A DNA stretch of 64,000 bases from Paracoccaceae bacterium (GCA_027486345.1 JAIXPH010000048.1:186001-250000), one strand, 5' to 3'. Shown: positions 17,906 through 27,447, counted from the stretch's first letter. Notes: generated from the sequence alone by a model not told the origin. Numbers and translations: made by a program.

Positions 17906-17920
17906 GAACATTATAGGAAC
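17906..17920 (-). promoter_or_regulatory. LexA (SOS) box of dnaE2
   Basis: GAAC-ATTATAG-GAAC on the plus strand; read towards dnaE2 it is GTTC-CTATAAT-GTTC, a perfect match to the alphaproteobacterial LexA consensus GTTC-N7-GTTC. The spacer contains a perfect -10 hexamer TATAAT (17915 to 17910), so LexA binding would directly block RNA polymerase. The leader to the ATG at 17874 would be about 30 nt. No strong -35 is seen. Confidence 0.85.
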
Positions 17921-18049
17921 ATTTAACGCAAAGGGAGTCCTCCGGGATGCGCCACCGGCAGACCCTTGCGCCGCGCCCAAAGCGCAAGGCCCCGCCAAAC
18001 CGTTGACGCCCCCCAGGCGGGCCCGGTCAAGACTGGTCTGCAGGATTGA

Positions 18050-19635
18050 ACGGATCGCCGTGACGGTGCGGGCGCGCACAACGCCTGTCCGACCTGCTTA
18101 CGGGAGGACATCGTGAGTTCCGGGCTTCAACCGGAATACTCGATGGGCCTGCGTGGACACTGGAGTGTTCCGCATGTTGCGACCTGCGTACGGCATGACC
18201 ACCCTCTGGTTTTCCTGTACCGTGATCCCCACGCAACCGCGCGATACGACAACGCGCAGCACCTTTCGTCGCTTAGCGCCTCCATCCTGAACCGGAACCT
18301 GGACAAGCCTCAGGAACATCCCACCTCCTTCGAAGATTGGCTGGACGAGAGGCTGTCAGACGGTCCTGGGTCAGACTGGCTGTCCGGCCATCCGCTGCAC
18401 GCCGCATCGGTCTTCTGTCGGCTTCTAGGGATCGCCCTCCTGCGGTTGGACGGCCTCAGGTTGGATCATATCGCCAAGGACTCGCGACATGCCTTGTATG
18501 CCCAGGGGTTTGAAGTCGCGCATGAGAGCGAGGAGGCTGTCCGGCGCGCACTCATGCGCCTTCAAAACCTGATTGAAACCCCACAGGACGGCCCGAAAAA
18601 GATCTTCCCGGCTCTGTATGACCGGTTATCGAATGATTACGCGGATAACCCGGACTACGCAGCATTCCGGCGCATCCTTCGGGATCACATGGCGTCCAGC
18701 TGGCCCCTCGGTCCAGGCGACGAATTGCTGGGGGAACCGGTTCACGAACGGCGCCTGCACTCTGTGACCACAGCGGCCCAAGAGACCGGCGTCGATCCCC
18801 GGCGGCTTAGGAAGCTTCTGCTCGCCTCAGGCCTTCTGGCCGCGGACTGCGAGCTGCCTGACTCTTGGGCGGTATTCGACGCCACGGAGGCCGCACCCGT
18901 CCTGCGCGACCTGACGGTGCGGGTTCCCGCCAAGGAGTTTCAGGAAATCATCGGCGCGACCCGGTCCCAGTTCGACCTGCTCGTCGCCGACGGGGTCCTC
19001 AGGCCGGCGCTCGAAACGTCGGAGACCACATCCGTGTGGATCCCCGGACCGGGGCCGCGTTCCTGAATGGGCTGTTGCGGGGCGCAGTTCAGCTCCGCCA
19101 GCCCCAGCACAGCTGGGAACACATCTCGAAATCCGCGCAGCGGCTCAAGATCGGCCCCGGCGTCATCATCCAAGCGATCATGGATGGGCGGTTGCACCGT
19201 GTCGGAAACCTGGAGGGCCAGACCGGTTACGCAGCCGTTTTCGTCGATCACGACGAAGTCGCCCGGCTATTCGGAAGTGCAGCGCCCCCGGGGCACAGCA
19301 TCGAGACCTTCGCGAGGTCTGTGGGTTCCGGTCCGCCAATCGGCCTACGCCGACTAATCCTCGACGGACACTCGCCCGCGACCCGGGCGGTCAACCCCCG
19401 GACGAAGGCCGAACAATTCTATATCACGCCGGCTGACGCGGAGGCGTTTCACGCAAAGTATTTCACGCCCCGCACGATGGCGAACGCCTATCGCAGGAGC
19501 TGGCAGAGCCGCCGGGTCGAACTGGAGAAGCAAGAGGTGACACCATTCACTCAAGATGATCGGAGATACGGTAGGGTATTTTTGAGAGTGTCAGTTCAAC
19601 GTTCTTTGGGTCATCCAACAGATAATCCGCCGTAA
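18050..19635 (+). pseudogene. TniQ-like transposition protein, truncated and frameshifted
   Basis: The frame opens after a TGA at 18047 with no proper start and soon shows a zinc-finger pattern, ACPTCLREDI followed about 30 residues later by TCVRHDHPLVF (CxxC...CxxH), as in TniQ-family proteins. The reading continues to a TGA at 19064-19066, but from about 19030 the homologous continuation (RTGAAFLNGLLRGAVQL to FHAKYFTPRTMANAY) is in a different frame and ends at 19635. So the gene has lost its N-terminal ~110 residues and carries a one-base indel. The family assignment is from memory of the domain layout. No transposase genes are adjacent; base and codon use differ from the neighbours, suggesting transfer. 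Confidence 0.65.
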
Positions 19636-19739
19636 GCTGCGTCACCGCTTTCCCCTGATACTCTTTCCAGTCGCCAGCCAGACCACTCCACAATCCGCAT
19701 TAAAGCCGTTGGATACTCAGAACACCTCTTGACGCACCT

Positions 19740-19767
19740 TGCGCAGGCTTATGGTTTCGCCTGCGCA
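19740..19767. other. Hairpin downstream of nrdJ
   Basis: TGCGCAGGC (19740-19748) pairs with GCCTGCGCA (19759-19767) around a 10-nt loop, in the 167-bp gap between the TniQ remnant and the end of nrdJ (19803). A short direct repeat, TTATGGTTT, occurs in the loop and again just after the stem, where it ends in TTTTT on the plus strand. It could be a terminator for either side. I see nothing else in this gap. Confidence 0.4.
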
Positions 19768-19802
19768 CAGTTATGGTTTTTCTCGGTCCCCCGGCTCCGC
19801 TC

Positions 19803-22088
19803 TCAGCCGCACTTGGAAAAGCCGCAGCTGGCGCAGGTCATGCAGCCTTCGACCATGCGCATCTCGAAGCTGCCGCAGCTGGAGCAGGATTTGCCCTTGG
19901 GGGTGGAAAGGACGACCACTTCGGCGTGCGGGTCGGATTTCAGGCCCAGACCCTCGCCCGCGATGAACCCGATCTCGATCAGATGGCGTTCGATCGTGCC
20001 GCCGATGGCCGCAAGGATGGACGGGATGTAGCGCCCTTCGATCCATGCGCCGCCGCGCGGGTCGAAGACGGCTTTCAGTTCCTCGACCACGAAGGAGATA
20101 TCCCCGCCCCGACGGAACACGGCGGAAATCATCCGCGTCAGCGCGACGGTCCAGGCAAAATGCTCCATGTTCTTGGAGTTGATGAAGACCTCGAACGGGC
20201 GGCGGTGGCCGGCGATGACGATGTCATTGACGGTGATATAGAGCGCGTGTTCCGACCCCGGCCATTTCAGCTTGTAGGTCGCGCCCTCCAATGCGGCGGG
20301 ACGGTCCAGCGGGTCCGAGAGATAAACCACCTCGGCCCCATCGCTGCTGGCTTTCACCTGTGCGGGGGCCTCAGAGGGGGTTTTGTCCGACGCTTCGGAC
20401 ACGGTCAGCACCGATCCGGTCACATCATTCGGGCGATAGGTGGTGCAGCCTTTGCAGCCCTGATCCCAGGCGGCCATATAAACCTCTTTGAAGTCATCAA
20501 AGCTGATGTCTTCCGGGCAGTTGATGGTCTTGGAAATCGACGAGTCGATCCATTTCTGCGCCGCCGCCTGCATCCGCACATGGTCCAAGGGCGGCAGGGT
20601 TTGCGCGTTCACAAAGTAATCCGGCAGCGCCGTATCGCCCATCTTTTCGCGCCACAGGCGGACGGCGTAATCGACCACCTCTTCCTCGGTCCGCGACCCG
20701 TCCTTTTGCAAAACCTTGCGCTTGTAGGCATAGGCAAAGACCGGCTCGATCCCCGAGGACACATTGCCCGCATAGAGGCTGATCGTCCCGGTCGGCGCGA
20801 TGGAGGTCAGCAGGGCGTTGCGGATGCCATGCGTGCGGATCGCGTCGCGCACATCGGCGTCCATTTCGCGCAACGAACCGGAGGCAAGGTATTTCTCGGC
20901 ATCAAAAAGCGGGAAAGCGCCCTTTTCCCGCGCCAGATCGACCGACGCCAGATAGGACGACCGCGCAATCGCCTTCATCCATGCCTCGGTCTGCTCCGCC
21001 GCCTCAACCGATCCATAGCGCAGACCCAGCATCAGCAGCGCATCGGCCAGACCCGTCACACCCAGACCGATGCGGCGCTTGTTGCGGGCCTCTTCGGCCT
21101 GCTGCGGCAGGGGGAAGCGGCTGGCATCCACAACATTGTCCATCATCCGCACGGCGGTGCGCACCAGATCATCCAGCGCCGCCTGATCCAACCGCGCCTC
21201 TGTGGTAAAGGCATCGGCCACCAGCGTGGCCATGTTGATCGACCCCAGCAAGCACGCGCCATAGGGCGGCAAGGGTTGTTCACCGCAGGGGTTGGTCGCG
21301 GCGATGGTTTCGCAATAGGCAAGGTTGTTCATCGCATTGATGCGGTCGATGAAAATCACACCGGGTTCCGCGAAATCATAGGTGTTGCGCATGATCTTGT
21401 TCCACAGATCGCGCGCCTGCACGGTCTTGTAGACCTTGCCGCCAAAGACCAACTCCCACGGCCCATCCGCCTTGACCGCCGCCATGAAGGGATCGGTGAT
21501 CAGCACCGACAGGTTGAACATCCGCAGACGGGCGGGGTCTTTCTTGGCCTCGATGAAGGCCTCAACATCCGGGTGGTCGCAGCGCATCGTGGCCATCATC
21601 GCGCCCCGGCGGCTGCCTGCCGACATGATGGTGCGGCACATCGCGTCCCAGACATCCATGAAGGACAAGGGGCCAGAGGCATCGGCGGCCACGCCTTTCA
21701 CCTCGGCCCCGCGGGGGCGGATGGTGCTGAAATCATAGCCGATGCCGCCACCCTGCTGCATGGTCAGCGCGGCCTCTTTCAGCCCGTCAAAGATGCCGCC
21801 CATGTTGTCGGGGACCGTGCCCATGACAAAGCAGTTGAACAGGGTGACCGACCGGCCCGTGCCCGCGCCGGCGGTGATCCGGCCTGCGGGAAGGTATTTG
21901 AACCCTTCCAGCGCATCATAGAATTTCGCTTCCCACGTGGCGGGGTCTTTTTCGACCTGCGCCAAGGCACGGGCGATCCGGCGCCATGTATCCTCGACCG
22001 TGCCATCGACGGGCGTGCCGTCGGCATCCTTCAGGCGATACTTCATGTCCCAGATCTGCTCGGCGATAGGGGCAGCGAATCGAGACAT
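19803..22088 (-). CDS. nrdJ: Adenosylcobalamin-dependent (class II) ribonucleotide reductase
   Basis: 761 residues. It reduces ribonucleotides to deoxyribonucleotides using a B12-generated thiyl radical and works with or without oxygen. Signature stretches: AGRITAGAGTGRSVTLFNCF near the N-terminus, TMQQGGGIGYDFSTIRP, the active-site NPCGEQPLPPYGACLLGSIN, and the C-terminal zinc-ribbon type SCSSCGSFEMR...CMTCASCGFSKCG. A ~100-residue domain before the zinc ribbon (TYKLKWPGSEHALYITVND) is typical of this NrdJ subgroup. I looked for a cobalamin riboswitch upstream and did not find one; a weak NrdR-box-like palindrome is present. Confidence 0.96.
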   Translation of the reverse strand: MSRFAAPIAEQIWDMKYRLKDADGTPVDGTVEDTWRRIARALAQVEKDPATWEAKFYDALEGFKYLPAGRITAGAGTGRSVTLFNCFVMGTVPDNMGGIFDGLKEAALTMQQGGGIGYDFSTIRPRGAEVKGVAADASGPLSFMDVWDAMCRTIMSAGSRRGAMMATMRCDHPDVEAFIEAKKDPARLRMFNLSVLITDPFMAAVKADGPWELVFGGKVYKTVQARDLWNKIMRNTYDFAEPGVIFIDRINAMNNLAYCETIAATNPCGEQPLPPYGACLLGSINMATLVADAFTTEARLDQAALDDLVRTAVRMMDNVVDASRFPLPQQAEEARNKRRIGLGVTGLADALLMLGLRYGSVEAAEQTEAWMKAIARSSYLASVDLAREKGAFPLFDAEKYLASGSLREMDADVRDAIRTHGIRNALLTSIAPTGTISLYAGNVSSGIEPVFAYAYKRKVLQKDGSRTEEEVVDYAVRLWREKMGDTALPDYFVNAQTLPPLDHVRMQAAAQKWIDSSISKTINCPEDISFDDFKEVYMAAWDQGCKGCTTYRPNDVTGSVLTVSEASDKTPSEAPAQVKASSDGAEVVYLSDPLDRPAALEGATYKLKWPGSEHALYITVNDIVIAGHRRPFEVFINSKNMEHFAWTVALTRMISAVFRRGGDISFVVEELKAVFDPRGGAWIEGRYIPSILAAIGGTIERHLIEIGFIAGEGLGLKSDPHAEVVVLSTPKGKSCSSCGSFEMRMVEGCMTCASCGFSKCG

Positions 22089-22126
22089 GGGATTTTCCTT
22101 CAGTTTGTGGGTCTGTCACGGGAACC

Positions 22127-22142
22127 ACACCAGATAGTGCGT
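22127..22142 (-). promoter_or_regulatory. Possible NrdR box upstream of nrdJ
   Basis: ACACCAGATAGTGCGT lies 39-54 bp upstream of the nrdJ start and agrees with the NrdR consensus (acaCwAtATaTwGtgt) at about 12 of 16 positions. NrdR boxes normally come in pairs about 31 bp apart; I could not find a convincing second one, so this is weak. Confidence 0.25.
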
Positions 22143-22225
22143 GCCATCATGGCCGTCAAACGCGGAGTGGGCCTTGAACAGGGTAGCATGACGATTAGTA
22201 TAAGGCTCCCCTCGGAGCGCGCCAA

Positions 22226-22657
22226 ATGACCGGATTCGTCAATCTCATGAAACTTTGCGTCGGTGCGGACAGCGTCGAGGATCTGGCGGATTGGCAGACG
22301 CAGAACGCGCATCGCTGGCCCGAAGGCTGCGCGGTGCATGTCACCCGCATGTGGCCCAAGCGCGAGGCCGAGATTGTGGCGGGCGGGTCGCTTTACTGGG
22401 TGATCAAGGGCGCGGTTCTGGCGCGGCAACGCATCGTCGGGCTGGAACGCGTGCAAGGCGGCGACGGCATCGAACGCTGCGCCATCGTGCTGGACCGCGA
22501 GATCATCCGCACCGATGGCACCCCCCGCCGCCCCTTCCAGGGCTGGCGCTACCTTGACCCCGCCGACAGCCCGCGTGACCTGCCCAAGGGCCGCGCGCGG
22601 GAAGACGCCCTGCCCCCTGAACTGGCGCAGGCCTTGGCGGAAATCGGTCTGCGGTAA
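22226..22657 (+). CDS. DUF1489 family protein
   Basis: 143 residues, soluble. It is recognised from NLMKLCVGADSVEDLADWQ, the middle block AGGSLYWVIKGAVLARQRIV and the C-terminal RRPFQGWRYLDPADSPRDL, which together define the alphaproteobacterial DUF1489 family. No function is established. It is divergent from nrdJ with 137 bp between the starts. Confidence 0.88.
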   Translation: MTGFVNLMKLCVGADSVEDLADWQTQNAHRWPEGCAVHVTRMWPKREAEIVAGGSLYWVIKGAVLARQRIVGLERVQGGDGIERCAIVLDREIIRTDGTPRRPFQGWRYLDPADSPRDLPKGRAREDALPPELAQALAEIGLR

Positions 22658-22796
22658 CGCGCCCCTCCACCACAGCATTGGCGGCGCAGCCTGTGGCCAA
22701 TGGGCACCGGTTTCGCCCTGCGCGCCTGTCATGCGCTAACAGTTATACCCGTCTGCGCCGTTACCCTCTCAGTCTGACCGACTGATCGAGTGAGCC

Positions 22797-23096
22797 ATGA
22801 GAAGGCTGCCCGCCTCTGTGCTGGTCGTGGTCGGGGTGGCGGGGCTGTTTTCGGCGGGGGTTGCCTCGTTCGTCACGGCGCTGCCCGCCCCCGAAGGCGA
22901 CCTGCTGCTTGCGCTCGTGCCGCCATGGCACGCGGCGGAGTCGGTCGTGGCCACCGCGGGCGGACAGATCGCGGCCCCGTTCAGCGCCCCTTTGGCGGTG
23001 CTGGTGACGGGAACGACCGCAGCGCGCCTGCAAGATGCCGGGGCGGTTTGGGTGGCGGATGGCCGATTGGCGGCCAGACTTTGTGGCTTGGAGTAA
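22797..23096 (+). CDS. Small single-pass membrane protein of unknown function
   Basis: 99 residues with one N-terminal hydrophobic helix ([20 protein letters not shown]), either a signal anchor or an uncleaved signal peptide, then ~70 mostly apolar residues with no recognised domain ([35 protein letters not shown]). The start follows GAGTGAGCC. It precedes the chemotaxis receptor by about 10 bp, so the two are probably one transcript, and the small protein might be a partner of the receptor. That link rests on position only. Confidence 0.6.
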   Translation: MRRLPASVLVVVGVAGLFSAGVASFVTALPAPEGDLLLALVPPWHAAESVVATAGGQIAAPFSAPLAVLVTGTTAARLQDAGAVWVADGRLAARLCGLE

Positions 23097-23106
23097 GGGG
23101 CACGCA

Positions 23107-24354
23107 GTGCGCGCAGGACGACACATGGACTTGGACGGGCTGACCATCAACCGGATCGTCGGCATGGCGCTGACGCCCCTTGCCCCCGTCACGGCCTATT
23201 TCGCCGGAACGGCGATCTGGGTGCCGCTTGTCACGGCGCTTTTGTTCGGTGCCATCGCCTTTGCGGCGGGGCGGGTGGCGGAAACCCAGCGTCCGCTGGT
23301 GCTGTCGCTGGCCATGATCGGGCAATGCATCGCCTTCACCGGCGCTTTCGCCGGTCACGGCTGGCAATTGGACTCTCATATGTTGTTCTTCGCCGTGCTG
23401 GCGATCGTTGCCACCATGGGGTCCGTGCCCGCCGTGGTTCTGGCCGTGGCCCTCACCGCGGTGCATCATCTGGCCTTCGGCCTGCTGGCCCCGATGCTGG
23501 TCTATCCCGAAACCGGGGTCGCCGCTGTCCTGCTGCGTACGACGATGCATGCCGCCATCGTCCTCTTCGAGGCGGCAGTGCTGATCCTGTCCATCCTTCA
23601 GACCACGCGCGCCAAGGCCGCGATGCTGGCCGCGCGCGAAGACCTTGCCGAAGCCGCCCGCCGCGCCGAAGCCGCACAGGCCGAGGCCGAACGGACACGG
23701 GAACGCGCCATCGAAAACGCCCTGCGCACGCGCGAGCACGGCAAGCGGGCCGCCTTGGCGCTGGAGCAGATCGCCGCCACCGCCCGCGCCGCGACAGAGA
23801 GCGCGGCCCATGCCTCGGCCCTGGTCGCCCGCACGGGGCGTGAGGGCGAAAAGTCCAGCGCCGTCGTCACCTCCGCCACCAATGCGATGAACGCGATCGA
23901 GCAATCCTCGGTCCAGATTGGCCAGATCGTCACTGTGATCGACGAAATCGCCCGTCAGACCGATCTTCTGGCGTTGAACGCCGCCGTGGAATCCGCCCGC
24001 GCCGGGGATGCGGGACGGGGCTTCGCCGTCGTCGCCAATGAGGTGCGCAAACTCGCCCAACGCTCTGCCGATGCGGCGCTGCAAATCCGGTCGCTGGTCA
24101 AGGCCTCCAGCACACGGGTGGTCGAAGGCGTGGGTCTGGTCGATGAAACGGGCCGCGCCCTTGACCGGATCGTGGCGGCCATCGCGGAACTGGATGCTGT
24201 GATCGGTAGCATCGCCACAGGCGCAACCGAACAGTCCCGCGACCTGACGCAGGTGACGCAGGCGATCACGCGGCTGGATCAGATGGCCGTGGACGACGAT
24301 GACACCGAGATTCCGGAACGCCTGCCGCAACACACGCGGCGTCAGGCGGCCTGA
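23107..24354 (+). CDS. Methyl-accepting chemotaxis protein with multi-pass membrane sensor
   Basis: About 415 residues from a GTG at 23107 (AAGGGG upstream); an ATG at 23125 is nearly as good. The first ~170 residues are five or six transmembrane helices with short loops, containing [19 protein letters not shown], instead of the usual periplasmic ligand domain. A coiled coil follows, then the signalling hairpin whose tip [20 protein letters not shown] is the canonical CheA/CheW contact. It may sense membrane or redox state rather than a periplasmic ligand. There is no HAMP domain. The 3' end overlaps the convergent gap gene by 13 bp. Confidence 0.88.
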   Translation: MRAGRHMDLDGLTINRIVGMALTPLAPVTAYFAGTAIWVPLVTALLFGAIAFAAGRVAETQRPLVLSLAMIGQCIAFTGAFAGHGWQLDSHMLFFAVLAIVATMGSVPAVVLAVALTAVHHLAFGLLAPMLVYPETGVAAVLLRTTMHAAIVLFEAAVLILSILQTTRAKAAMLAAREDLAEAARRAEAAQAEAERTRERAIENALRTREHGKRAALALEQIAATARAATESAAHASALVARTGREGEKSSAVVTSATNAMNAIEQSSVQIGQIVTVIDEIARQTDLLALNAAVESARAGDAGRGFAVVANEVRKLAQRSADAALQIRSLVKASSTRVVEGVGLVDETGRALDRIVAAIAELDAVIGSIATGATEQSRDLTQVTQAITRLDQMAVDDDDTEIPERLPQHTRRQAA

Positions 24355-25325
24355 CCCATCCGCAGGGCGACATCCAGCATCCGGTTGGAAAAGCCCCATT
24401 CGTTGTCATACCAGCCAAAGACCCGCAGCATCCCCCCGGCGGTGACGCGCGTCTCTGGTGTGGCCATGACGATGCTTTCGGGGCGCGCGCGCAGGTCGGT
24501 GGACACCAGAGGCCGGTCCGTGGCGCCGATCACCCCGCCCGCCGCGCGCAGGGCCTGATTGACCTCTGCTGCGGTGGTTGGACGTTCCGTCATCACCGCA
24601 AGATCGACGGCCGAGACACTGGCCGTCGGCACCCGGACCGCCGATCCCTCGATCCGCCCGGCAATCTGCGGCAGGACCCGGTCCAACAAACGCTGCGCGC
24701 TGGTGGTGGTGGGCACCATCGACAAGGCTGCCGCCCGGCTGCGCGGATAGTCGGCGGCGGGCGCATCCACCGTGGGCTGCGACCCGGTGTAACAATGGAT
24801 CGTCGTCATCGACCCCGTCACCACCCCCCAGTGGTCATGGATCAGCCGGGCCAAGGGGGCGAGCGCATTGGTGGTGCAGGACGCATTCGACACGATCCGT
24901 TGCGCCGCCAATTCGCCGTCATTGGCCCCCAGCACAAGCGTCAGATCCGCCGCCGCGGACGGCCCGGACACCAGCACCCGCCCGGCCCCGGCCAGCAATC
25001 CCCGCTCTGCCACCTCGCGCTTGTCCGCGCGCCCGGTGCATTCCATCACCACATCCACGCCAGCCAGCGGCAGCGTCGCGATATCGGGTGTCCGGTGCAG
25101 CGGAAGGACGCGACCATCGACGACCAGCGCGCCATCTTCCAGCCCGACGGACCCGCGCCATGGGCCAAAGACCGAGTCATATTCGAACAGGTAAGCGCAC
25201 ATCTCGGGCGCGGCGATGTCGTTGATCCCCACCACCTCCAGCCCGGGCCAGCGCTGCGGTGCCTGTGCCCAGGCGCGCAGCACCGACCGCCCGATCCGCC
25301 CGAAGCCGTTGATGAACACCCGCAT
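24342..25325 (-). CDS. Glyceraldehyde-3-phosphate dehydrogenase, divergent paralogue
   Basis: 327 residues. The NAD-binding start [17 protein letters not shown], the catalytic block [15 protein letters not shown] (Cys150) and general base His177 in [10 protein letters not shown] are intact, and the end [16 protein letters not shown] is standard. It differs from housekeeping GAPDH in several places, for example [13 protein letters not shown] and [13 protein letters not shown] where HSYTNDQ is usual. It may work on a different phosphorylated aldehyde (such as erythrose 4-phosphate) or be a second glycolytic isozyme. Start: ATG at 25325; the frame is open upstream without homology. Next to galM, 91 bp away on the same strand. 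Confidence 0.88.
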   Translation of the reverse strand: MRVFINGFGRIGRSVLRAWAQAPQRWPGLEVVGINDIAAPEMCAYLFEYDSVFGPWRGSVGLEDGALVVDGRVLPLHRTPDIATLPLAGVDVVMECTGRADKREVAERGLLAGAGRVLVSGPSAAADLTLVLGANDGELAAQRIVSNASCTTNALAPLARLIHDHWGVVTGSMTTIHCYTGSQPTVDAPAADYPRSRAAALSMVPTTTSAQRLLDRVLPQIAGRIEGSAVRVPTASVSAVDLAVMTERPTTAAEVNQALRAAGGVIGATDRPLVSTDLRARPESIVMATPETRVTAGGMLRVFGWYDNEWGFSNRMLDVALRMGQAA

Positions 25326-25416
25326 TCCCGCCCTCCGCCACCACGCCTTTGCGCCAGACAGACCACCGAAGCCCGGGCGGATCAATGGGCAGAAATGGAA
25401 TTTGATCAGATTTCGA

Positions 25417-26397
25417 TCAGCCTTCGAACCGCCATTCGCTGTGGTGGGCATAGGTCTCACCGGGGCGCAGGGTGATCTGCGGGAAATGCGGATGCGAGGG
25501 CGCGTCGGGCCAGACCTGCGGCTCGATCGCAAGGCCCTCATACGCGCCATGCCCCGGACGGATCGCCGCGCGCCCGTCGTAGACCTGCATGCCCGGTTCG
25601 GTGGTGGCGATGGTCATCGCCACCCCGCGCGCGCCGGTCAGCCAGAGCACATCGCGCAGGCTTTCGCGGCCCGGCCCTAGGCACCAATTCGTGTCCATCG
25701 CCGGATTGCCCGGCCCGATGGTGCGCCCGGCCCGCATGTCAAGCGGCGTGCCCGACACCGACGGCGTCTCACCGGTCGGGATCAGGTCGGCATCCACCGC
25801 CGTCACCGCATCGGCGGCAATCTTCAGCCGGTGACCTTCCCAGGTCGGCGTGCCGTCAAGGTTCCAGTAGCTGTGGTTGCAGAAGTTCACGAGCGTTGGC
25901 GCATCGGTGGTCACTGTCACCTCAAGCCGCAGCGTGGCGGGACGCTCCACGCTCCAACGGGCCGAGACGCGGCGATTGCCGGGAAAGCCCCCCTCGCCAT
26001 CGGCCAGCATCAGGGTCAGGGTGCAGGCGGTATCGGTGACCTCGGCCAGACGCCAGACGCGGGCATGGGTGCCAAGCGCCCCGGAATGCAGCAGATGCTG
26101 ACCGTTCTGATTGGCGTCAAAGCGATGCTCGCGCCCGTCGATCACCGCCCGCGCGCCCTTGATCCGGTTCGCCACCGGGCCCACCAAGGCCCCGTGATAG
26201 TGCATCGGGCCTTCGTAATCCTCCAGCCGGTCCGATCCCAGCGTCAGGTCATGCCCGACGCCATCCAGCCGCACCGATTGCAGGATCGAGCCATAGGTCA
26301 GGATCGAGGCCGTCAACCGCCCGCTGCCCAGCGTGATCCTTGAAACTGCCGCCCCGGCCTCTGTCCGCCCGAACGGGGAAATCCCGATCTGTGCCAT
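25417..26397 (-). CDS. galM: Aldose 1-epimerase (mutarotase)
   Basis: 326 residues. It interconverts alpha and beta anomers of aldoses such as galactose and glucose. The GalM fold is shown by YGSILQSVRLDGVGHDLTLG, GPVANRIKGARAVIDG, the catalytic His in NFCNHSYWNLDG, and the catalytic Glu in GLAIEPQVWPDAPSHP. ATG start at 26397; an in-frame start 15 bp upstream is possible. Cytoplasmic. It precedes the GAPDH paralogue in the same direction, so the pair may serve sugar catabolism. Confidence 0.92.
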   Translation of the reverse strand: MAQIGISPFGRTEAGAAVSRITLGSGRLTASILTYGSILQSVRLDGVGHDLTLGSDRLEDYEGPMHYHGALVGPVANRIKGARAVIDGREHRFDANQNGQHLLHSGALGTHARVWRLAEVTDTACTLTLMLADGEGGFPGNRRVSARWSVERPATLRLEVTVTTDAPTLVNFCNHSYWNLDGTPTWEGHRLKIAADAVTAVDADLIPTGETPSVSGTPLDMRAGRTIGPGNPAMDTNWCLGPGRESLRDVLWLTGARGVAMTIATTEPGMQVYDGRAAIRPGHGAYEGLAIEPQVWPDAPSHPHFPQITLRPGETYAHHSEWRFEG

Positions 26398-26502
26398 GAA
26401 CCAACTCCCCACCAGCGCCGCACCCTTGTCCCCGGCGGCGCGCCATTGGTCGCGCGCCGCGCGGCGGGGGTCAAGGCGTCTTCTGGTCGGACCAGCACGG
26501 GA

Positions 26503-27447
26503 TCAAGGTGCCGCGCATGAGATCATCGCATCCGCCAATCCTGTCAGCAGCGCCGCATAAAGCCCCGGCCCCGGCTCCAGCGTCGATCCGTTCGGGTCCA
26601 GCGCCGGGCCAAGCCGTGCGCCGCTGCCCTCGGCCAGTTGTTCGGCCAGTTTCGGATCATGCTGCGCTTCGGGGAAGACGCACAGGACGGCACCGCCTGC
26701 CGTGGCGTCCCGCAACTCGGTCAGCCGCGCCGCACCGGGGGCCGTGGCATCACCCAGCGCGATGGAGCCAAAGATCGCCAGACCATAATGGTCGGCCAGA
26801 TAGCCATAGGCATCATGGAACACCACAACGGGCCGATCCTTCAGCGCCGCAAAGCGTTGGGTCAGGTCGGCATCCAACTGGTCAATCCCGGCCACCGCCG
26901 CTGTCGCATTGGCGGCATAGGTCGCGGCATTGTCGGGATCGATCCGCCCCAATTCCGCTGCGATGGCGCCGAGCCAGACCTTGGCATTCGCCGGGTCAAG
27001 CCAGGCGTGCGGATCAAGGCCGGAATGGTCGTGGCCTTCCTCTTCATGGCCGTGGTCATCATGTTCATGGGCGTGGTCATCATGGCCGTCCTCGGCCATA
27101 TGCGCCCCCTCTTCGGCATAGGCCCGCGTCAGCGTTCCCGGCACCGCCAGCAGCGGCAGTTGCGCGCCGTCGCCCACGCCGTCCAGCGCGCGGTCCAGCC
27201 AAGGCGTCAATTCCGGCCCGATCCACACCACCAGCCCCGCATCGGCCACGGCCGCCGCCTGACTGGGGCGCAGTTGGAAATCATGCTCGCTCGCCCCGCG
27301 TTCCAACAGCAGGTCCGGCGCGCCCAGATCGCCCATCACCTGCGACACAAGGGCATGGACCGGCGGGATATCCGTCATCACCTTCGGCACCTCCGCCCAA
27401 AGCGGAGAGGCAAGGCTGGCCAGCGCAAGCGATATGATATAACGCAT
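26503..27447 (-). CDS. znuA: Zinc ABC transporter substrate-binding protein
   Basis: 314 residues with a signal peptide (MRYIISLALASLASPLWAE). Periplasmic zinc-capture component of ZnuABC. Zinc ligands are recognisable: His55 in GASEHDFQLRPSQ, His in LDPHAWLDP, His in VFHDAYGYLADHYGL, and the C-terminal Asp region (GPALDPNG). A histidine/aspartate-rich loop at about residues 116-141 (HDDHAHEHDDHGHEE) is the typical zinc-chaperone insertion. Divergent from zur-znuCB; the shared promoter region holds a Zur box at 27488-27500. Start: ATG 27447. Confidence 0.96.
   Translation of the reverse strand: MRYIISLALASLASPLWAEVPKVMTDIPPVHALVSQVMGDLGAPDLLLERGASEHDFQLRPSQAAAVADAGLVVWIGPELTPWLDRALDGVGDGAQLPLLAVPGTLTRAYAEEGAHMAEDGHDDHAHEHDDHGHEEEGHDHSGLDPHAWLDPANAKVWLGAIAAELGRIDPDNAATYAANATAAVAGIDQLDADLTQRFAALKDRPVVVFHDAYGYLADHYGLAIFGSIALGDATAPGAARLTELRDATAGGAVLCVFPEAQHDPKLAEQLAEGSGARLGPALDPNGSTLEPGPGLYAALLTGLADAMISCAAP

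Noticed and set aside
19584-19610. TGTCAGTT as a Tn402/Tn5053-type transposon end
   Set aside because: It points the wrong way for a right-hand end and no matching inverted copy was seen near 17.9-18.1 kb.
22089-22225. Cobalamin riboswitch upstream of nrdJ
   Set aside because: No B12-box-like sequence and too little room for the fold in the 137-bp gap.
19773-22229. Open frame of more than 800 codons on the strand opposite nrdJ
   Set aside because: It is the mirror of a well-conserved gene in GC-rich DNA; its translation is His/Gln/Arg-rich with no domain, and there is no ribosome site. The same applies to long opposite-strand frames over imuB (13137-14993), dnaE (46383-48437), hisS (50775-52754) and the adh gene (11000-12300).
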